This document shows, in pieces, positions 59,919-64,000 of a DNA stretch of 64,000 nucleotides. Below the pieces are notes generated by a model that saw only the letters and a program-made list of their open reading frames with translations, was not told the origin of the DNA and ran no database searches. The position numbers were made by a program, and so were the translations under genes. The number at the start of each line of letters is the position of its first letter. Position 1 is the first letter of the stretch. Source of the stretch: Tropicibacter sp. R16_0 (GTDB lineage Bacteria > Pseudomonadota > Alphaproteobacteria > Rhodobacterales > Rhodobacteraceae). Location: positions 355,683 to 419,682 of the forward strand of contig NZ_JAGHRE010000001.1 in NCBI RefSeq assembly GCF_017743935.1. Direction: 5' to 3'.

Positions 59919-61406
59919 ATGGCAAAGACCAAGAAACAGCCCCGCCCCAAGGCCGCAACGCCCAAAGGGTTCCGCGACTATTTCGGCTCTGAGGTCACGC
60001 AGCGCACCCAGATGCTGCAGCAGATTGCCCATGTGTATCATCGGTACGGCTTTGACGCGCTGGAAAGCAGCGCGGTCGAAACGGTCGAGGCGTTGGGCAA
60101 GTTCCTGCCCGACGTCGACCGCCCGAACGAGGGCGTGTTTGCCTGGCAAGAGTTTGACGAAGGCGGGAACGGCGATTGGATGGCCCTGCGCTATGACCTG
60201 ACCGCGCCTTTGGCCCGCGTCTATGCGCAGCACCGCAACGACCTGCCGACGCCCTATCGCCGCTATGCAATGGGGCCGGTCTGGCGCAACGAAAAGCCCG
60301 GACCGGGCCGCTATCGCCAGTTCTATCAGTGTGATGCGGACACCGTGGGGACCGCGTCGATGGCGGCAGATGCCGAGATCTGCGCGATGCTCAGCGACAC
60401 GTTGGAAACCGTCGGCATCCCGCGCGGTGACTATCTGGTGCGCGTAAACAACCGCAAGGTCATGAATGGCGTGCTTGAGGTGATGGGCCTGGGCGATGAC
60501 CAAGCTGCCCGCGACAACGTTCTGCGCACCATCGACAAGTTCGACAAGGTCGGCGAGGCCGGTGTGCGCGAGTTGCTCACCAAAGGCCGTCTTGATGCCT
60601 CGGGCGCGTTCATTGACGGTGTGGGCCTGAGCGAGGATCAGGCCGAGCCGGTCATTGCGTTTTTGACCTCCAAAGCAGCGGATGCCGCTGGAACTCTGGC
60701 CAACCTGCGCGCCGCTGTTGGCGCGTCCAAGGTCGGCGCGGATGGCATCAACGAGCTGGAAAAGATCGGCGAGCTGTTGGCCGCTGGCGGCTACGGCTCC
60801 GACCGGATCGAGATCGATCCCTCGGTCGTGCGTGGTCTGGGGTACTATACCGGCCCGGTCTATGAGGCCGAGCTGACGTTCGAGATCTTTGACGAGAAAG
60901 GCCGCAAGCGGCAGTTCGGTTCGGTCTCGGGGGGCGGGCGTTATGACGATCTTGTCAAACGCTTCACGGGCCAAGAGGTTCCGGCCACGGGCGTGTCCAT
61001 CGGCGTTGACCGCCTGCTGGCCGCACTGCGGGAAAAGGGCCGCATTCAGGCACAGGAAACTGGCCCCGTTGTGGTCACCGTGATGGACCGCGACCGCATG
61101 GCGGATTACCAAGCGATGGTGGCCGAGCTGCGCAATGCGGGCATCCGGGCCGAGGTCTATCTGGGCAACCCCAAGAACTTTGGCAACCAGCTGAAGTACG
61201 CGGACAAGCGCAATTCTCCGATCGCCGTTATCGAAGGCGGCAGCGAGAAAGAAGCGGGTGTCATCCAGATCAAGGACCTGATCCTGGGCGCCAAGATTGC
61301 CGAAAGCGCCACGTTGGAGGAATGGAAAGAACGCCCCAGCCAGTTCGAAGTGCCACGCGGCGATCTGGTCGCCAAAGTGCGCGAAATTCTGGACGGGCAG
61401 GGCTGA
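59919..61406 (+). CDS. hisS: Histidyl-tRNA synthetase, alphaproteobacterial type
   Basis: A 495-residue class II synthetase. Motif 1 is near [12 protein letters not shown], motif 2 is [20 protein letters not shown] followed by CDADTVG, and the histidine-A loops are GVGLSEDQ-linked and [14 protein letters not shown]; motif 3 contains [13 protein letters not shown]. The motif 2 loop differs from the usual FRxERPQxGRxRQF. Alphaproteobacterial HisRS enzymes that read tRNA-His without the extra G-1 base are known, and this long form fits that group. ATG 59919 follows GAGGAT. It precedes hisZ by three bases. Confidence 0.92.
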   Translation: MAKTKKQPRPKAATPKGFRDYFGSEVTQRTQMLQQIAHVYHRYGFDALESSAVETVEALGKFLPDVDRPNEGVFAWQEFDEGGNGDWMALRYDLTAPLARVYAQHRNDLPTPYRRYAMGPVWRNEKPGPGRYRQFYQCDADTVGTASMAADAEICAMLSDTLETVGIPRGDYLVRVNNRKVMNGVLEVMGLGDDQAARDNVLRTIDKFDKVGEAGVRELLTKGRLDASGAFIDGVGLSEDQAEPVIAFLTSKAADAAGTLANLRAAVGASKVGADGINELEKIGELLAAGGYGSDRIEIDPSVVRGLGYYTGPVYEAELTFEIFDEKGRKRQFGSVSGGGRYDDLVKRFTGQEVPATGVSIGVDRLLAALREKGRIQAQETGPVVVTVMDRDRMADYQAMVAELRNAGIRAEVYLGNPKNFGNQLKYADKRNSPIAVIEGGSEKEAGVIQIKDLILGAKIAESATLEEWKERPSQFEVPRGDLVAKVREILDGQG

Positions 61407-61409
61407 GCC

Positions 61410-62498
61410 ATGGTCAAACGTTCCGACATTCAGGCCCGCGCCGCGATGATGCGAGTGCGGTTCGAAGCGGCGGGCGGCCAAGTAGTCGACCCGCCCCTTT
61501 TGCAGCCTGCTGGCACCCTGCTGGATCTGTACGGCGAAGACATCCGTGCCCGCGCATATGTGACCTCAGACGCGTTGCGCGGCGAGCAGATGATGCGCCC
61601 GGATTTCACCGTCCCGGTGGTGCAGATGCATATGCGCGACGGGGCAGAGCCCGCGCGTTACACTTATTCGGGCGAGGTGTTCCGCCGTCAGGAGCACGAC
61701 CCAGATCGGTCCAATGAATATGTGCAGGTGGGGTATGAGGTCTTTGACCGAGACGATCCTGCAGCCGCCGATGCAGAGGTGTTTTCACTGTTCGCTCTGC
61801 AACTGCGTGGCCTATCCTTGCGTGCAGCAACGGGCGACATTGGCATTTTGATCGCTGCTGTTCAGGGCCTGAAAACCACCGAACGCCGCAAGGCCGCATT
61901 GATGCGCCACCTGTGGCGTCCGCGTCGGTTCCGTGCGCTTCTGGATCGTTTCGCAGGGCGCTCGCCCGTGCCCGCCAGCCGCGAGGCGCTGCTGGCGTCC
62001 AAGGACCCGATGGGGTTCGACGCACCGATGATCGGTAAACGAAAAGCGGCCGAGATCGAGGCGCGTATCGAAGCACTGCGCGAAGATGCTGCAGCGGGTC
62101 CGATCTCGGACACCGAAATGGTGGGCCTCGACAGCCTTCTTGCGGTGCGCGAGACGATGCCCTTTGCTCTCGAGCAGCTGCGGGATGTGGCGGTGGACCT
62201 GCCGCAGATCTCGCCCGCGCTGGACCGGTTGGAGGCGCGGATTGCCGCCTTGGCGGCGCGGGGCGTCAACGTCCATGACCTGGATTTCGAAGCCGCCTAT
62301 GGCCGCACCTCGATGGAGTACTACGACGGGTTTGTCTTTGGCTTTTACGCGGAACGCCGACCCGATCTGCCCCCGATCGCCACGGGGGGGCGCTATGACG
62401 CTCTGACGCGACAGTTGGGCAATGGTGCGGAAATTCCGGCTGTGGGGGGCGTGTTGCGTCCTGACCTGATGCTCGAAATCGAGGAGGCCGCGCAATGA
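61410..62498 (+). CDS. hisZ: ATP phosphoribosyltransferase regulatory subunit
   Basis: A 362-residue catalytically inactive paralogue of HisRS that activates short-form HisG and transmits histidine feedback. It starts at residue 10-30 with AAMMRVRFEAAGGQVVDPPL and keeps synthetase-like blocks MMRPDFTVPVVQMHMRDG and ARYTYSGEVFRRQEHDPDRS, then NEYVQVGYEVF. The tRNA-binding domain is missing, as expected. The C-terminal part has ATGGRYDALTRQLGNGAEIP. It lies three bases after hisS and overlaps hisG by four bases. This is the expected arrangement for organisms with short HisG. Confidence 0.92.
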   Translation: MVKRSDIQARAAMMRVRFEAAGGQVVDPPLLQPAGTLLDLYGEDIRARAYVTSDALRGEQMMRPDFTVPVVQMHMRDGAEPARYTYSGEVFRRQEHDPDRSNEYVQVGYEVFDRDDPAAADAEVFSLFALQLRGLSLRAATGDIGILIAAVQGLKTTERRKAALMRHLWRPRRFRALLDRFAGRSPVPASREALLASKDPMGFDAPMIGKRKAAEIEARIEALREDAAAGPISDTEMVGLDSLLAVRETMPFALEQLRDVAVDLPQISPALDRLEARIAALAARGVNVHDLDFEAAYGRTSMEYYDGFVFGFYAERRPDLPPIATGGRYDALTRQLGNGAEIPAVGGVLRPDLMLEIEEAAQ

Positions 62499-63193
62499 GC
62501 CTGAAACTCGGTGTGCCGTCCAAGGGGCGGCTGATGGAAAAGACCTTTGCCTGGTTCGAAAAGCGCGGCGTCAGCCTGTCGCGTACCGGATCTGATCGCG
62601 AATATGCGGGTAAGGTCGAAGGGATCGACAACGTCCAGCTGGTGCTGCTGTCGGCGGGCGAAATCCCGCGCGAGCTGGCCGCCGGGCGCATTCATCTGGG
62701 CGTGACCGGCGCAGACCTCGTGCACGAAAAGCTGCCCCGCTGGGAGCAACAGGTCGAAGAGATTGCACCGCTTGGATTTGGGCAGGCCGACCTGATCATT
62801 GCCGTTCCCAATTGCTGGGTCGATGTGGACACGCTTGATGATTTGGATGCCGCGGCCTCGGCCTTTCGCGAGGTGCACGGTCATCGGATGCGGATCGCCA
62901 CCAAGTATCACCGCCTTGTGCGCGAGTTTTTGACGGATAGCGGTGTGGCCGATTTTGCCCTGGTTGACAGCCAGGGCGCGACCGAGGGCACGGTTGCCAA
63001 TGAAACCGCCGAGGGCATTGCCGACATCACGTCAACCGGCGAGACCTTGCGGGCCAACCACCTTAAGATCCTGTCGGATGGCTTGATCCTTCGATCTCAG
63101 GCGACCCTGTGGCGCAGCCGTGAGGCGCTCTATTTCGCTCAGGACAAGGCGACGCTGGAAATGCTGCTCGATATGTTCGACAGCGCCCGCTGA
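62495..63193 (+). CDS. hisG: ATP phosphoribosyltransferase, short form
   Basis: A 232-residue short-form HisG that catalyses the first step of histidine synthesis, joining ATP and PRPP. Motifs are LGVPSKGRLMEKTFAWFEKR at the N-terminus, HLGVTGADLVHEKLP, the PRPP-binding region DSQGATEGTVANETAEGIAD, and ITSTGETLRANHLKIL near the C-terminus. The regulatory domain of long-form HisG is absent, and HisZ takes that role. Its ATG overlaps the hisZ stop (ATGA). The three genes hisS, hisZ and hisG appear to be one transcript. Confidence 0.95.
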   Translation: MSLKLGVPSKGRLMEKTFAWFEKRGVSLSRTGSDREYAGKVEGIDNVQLVLLSAGEIPRELAAGRIHLGVTGADLVHEKLPRWEQQVEEIAPLGFGQADLIIAVPNCWVDVDTLDDLDAAASAFREVHGHRMRIATKYHRLVREFLTDSGVADFALVDSQGATEGTVANETAEGIADITSTGETLRANHLKILSDGLILRSQATLWRSREALYFAQDKATLEMLLDMFDSAR

Positions 63194-63213
63194 ACGGCGC
63201 GGCGGTCGCCGTT
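63193..63213 (+). terminator. Weak hairpin after hisG
   Basis: AACGGCG-CGGCGGT-CGCCGTT forms a 7-bp stem directly at the hisG stop, without a T-run. It could be a weak terminator for hisG or for the convergent cupin gene. Confidence 0.3.
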
Positions 63214-63667
63214 ACAGCGGCGGCCCCACAAATTCCTGGCAATGGGCCTTGGCGATCCGGGCCATCTCGTCCGGCGTCAGCGCGTCCTTTGACAAGGCGG
63301 CGTGAAAGGCGCGAAACATCGCCTCGGCTTGCAGCGCTGGCGAAAAGACATAGCGCAGCCGCCCCGGTGTATCGCCCACGTTCTTGAAGGCATGCACGGT
63401 GCCACGCGGCACAAAGGCAACATCGCCTGATTTCATGTGATGCAGCTTGCCGTCGATTTCGACGTCGAATGCACCTTCAAGAAAGAAGAACGTTTCGTCC
63501 TGGTTGTGATGGATGTGCCGGCCGGGGCCTATGCCCGGCTGCACAACGTCCTCAAACACTTCCATCGTGCCGCCCGTCTGATCCCCTGTAAGCAGGATGC
63601 GCAGGGTGATCGCACCGGGAAAGTCCAGCATCTCGGCGTCTGAATAGGGGCTCAGGGCGGGGGTCAT
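63212..63667 (-). CDS. Cupin-domain protein
   Basis: A 151-residue cupin. The first cupin motif is GIGPGRHIHHNQDETFFFLE, with histidines and glutamate as metal ligands, and the second is GDVAFVPRGTVHAFKNVGD with the last histidine. The complete ligand set is present. The barrel is followed by a helical tail (LQAEAMFRAFHAALSKDALT). The substrate is unknown; such proteins include isomerases, dioxygenases and sugar-binding proteins. ATG 63667 follows CGAGAG; the in-frame upstream extension is unlikely. It converges on hisG. Confidence 0.8.
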   Translation of the reverse strand: MTPALSPYSDAEMLDFPGAITLRILLTGDQTGGTMEVFEDVVQPGIGPGRHIHHNQDETFFFLEGAFDVEIDGKLHHMKSGDVAFVPRGTVHAFKNVGDTPGRLRYVFSPALQAEAMFRAFHAALSKDALTPDEMARIAKAHCQEFVGPPL

Positions 63668-63726
63668 GGTGCTCTCGGTCTGGCTGTTGCGAACGGGATC
63701 AGAGCATAGCGAAACAGCCCGTCCTG

Positions 63727-63993
63727 TCAGGACCGAAACCCCTGCGCGGACGCACACGGGGTGTGCGGTTCACATTTGGTCGAGGTCAGATGCAACTCAT
63801 AAGGAGCTCGGTCGGACACCCAGATTTCCACGCCTGCAACCTGCCGTTTCGGGGCGCGTGTGAACCCGAGGTCAGGCAACAGATGTGGAGAGGTTTGCGC
63901 CAGGCGAAGTAGATCCTGCTCAACTGGTGCCTTTGCCCGTGATCGCCACTTTGGGATTGAAAATCGTATCCAGCGAAACAAGCCTGCGAACAA
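63727..63993 (-). CDS. Possible small protein with DUF1127-like segment
   Basis: A minus-strand reading frame of up to 88 codons. The segment DLLRLAQTSPHLLPDLGFTR faintly resembles the C-terminal DUF1127 motif, which is common in small alphaproteobacterial proteins. The only in-frame start seen is TTG near the window edge, and the frame overlaps the candidate C-terminus at 63920-64000, so at most one of the two is likely full-length. No ribosome site is convincing. The C-terminal CEPHTPC motif could be a redox pair. Confidence 0.3.
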   Translation of the reverse strand: MFAGLFRWIRFSIPKWRSRAKAPVEQDLLRLAQTSPHLLPDLGFTRAPKRQVAGVEIWVSDRAPYELHLTSTKCEPHTPCASAQGFRS

Positions 63994-64000
63994 GGGCGCG
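63920..64000 (-). CDS. Possible C-terminal end of a protein continuing beyond the window
   Basis: A minus-strand frame open from the window edge to a TGA at 63920-63922 encodes a 26-residue tail ending SLDTIFNPKVAITGKGTS. It has normal codon composition for the region and a protein-like sequence, so it may be the end of a gene whose body lies outside the window. It overlaps the 63727-63993 frame. No family can be assigned from so short a piece. Confidence 0.35.
   Translation of the reverse strand, partial: RALVRRLVSLDTIFNPKVAITGKGTS

Noticed and set aside
59787-61481. A 564-codon minus-strand frame opposite hisS.
   Set aside because: HisRS motifs 1 to 3 are intact on the plus strand, and the antisense frame also runs through the terminator after the permease gene.

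Overview
The window looks like chromosomal DNA of a marine alphaproteobacterium of the Rhodobacterales, most likely a Ruegeria/Roseobacter relative. This rests on the high GC content and dense gene packing, on the gene set (DUF983, DUF938, a GcvT-fused dimethylglycine/sarcosine dehydrogenase homologue, several CoA-linked degradation enzymes, BMP-type nucleoside transporter) and on an alphaproteobacterial-style HisRS followed by hisZ-hisG. The genus is an inference. I see no rRNA, CRISPR array, intact insertion sequence or prophage. One tRNA gene, tRNA-Gln(TTG), is present.

Region 1 (1-10109) is the end of an exopolysaccharide locus. It holds a truncated sugar transferase, a Wzc/ExoP-like chain-length regulator and kinase, an O-antigen-ligase-like polymerase, a Wzx-like flippase, a family 2 glycosyltransferase, a sulfotransferase, a DegT-type sugar aminotransferase on the other strand, and a GMC-like oxidoreductase. 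The first five genes are chained by ATGA/GTGA overlaps. Region 2 (10106-14806) has DUF983, a MocR-type regulator, a nitronate monooxygenase, a small orphan protein and a LysR regulator. Region 3 (14868-20000) is a minus-strand operon for a CoA-linked degradation route: acyl-CoA ligase, acyl-CoA dehydrogenase, CaiB-type CoA-transferase and PcaF-like thiolase.

Region 4 (20448-32383) starts with tRNA-Gln and continues with a quinone reductase, a haloalkane dehalogenase with a complete catalytic pentad, an SH3 protein, a hydroxyacid dehydrogenase, an M23 peptidase, gamma-glutamyltranspeptidase, a D-lactate-type dehydrogenase behind a perfect inverted repeat, a hypothetical membrane protein and a large FAD/GcvT enzyme. 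Region 5 (32470-41214) is mixed: Nudix hydrolase, a decayed piece of a second GcvT-family gene, an adenylate cyclase, a cupin dioxygenase-like protein, AhpD-like protein, the AKR/FAD-oxidoreductase/DUF938 operon, a DUF3302-like/HlyD pair, a TauE/SafE permease, and a two-gene operon encoding a 77-residue protein and a nine-cysteine protein.

Region 6 (41404-50739) is one minus-strand array, xdhA-xdhB-xdhC followed by a complete BMP-type nucleoside ABC transporter, so purine uptake and oxidation are probably co-expressed. Region 7 (51086-63667) has dnaE, a secreted DUF3604 protein, slyX, an enoyl-CoA hydratase, a cysteine-free OxyR-like regulator divergent from an SbtA-like bicarbonate permease, hisS-hisZ-hisG and a cupin gene. 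The regulator and the permease share an intergenic site that fits the full OxyR operator pattern at 18 of 20 defined positions. I consider this the most interesting regulatory signal in the window.
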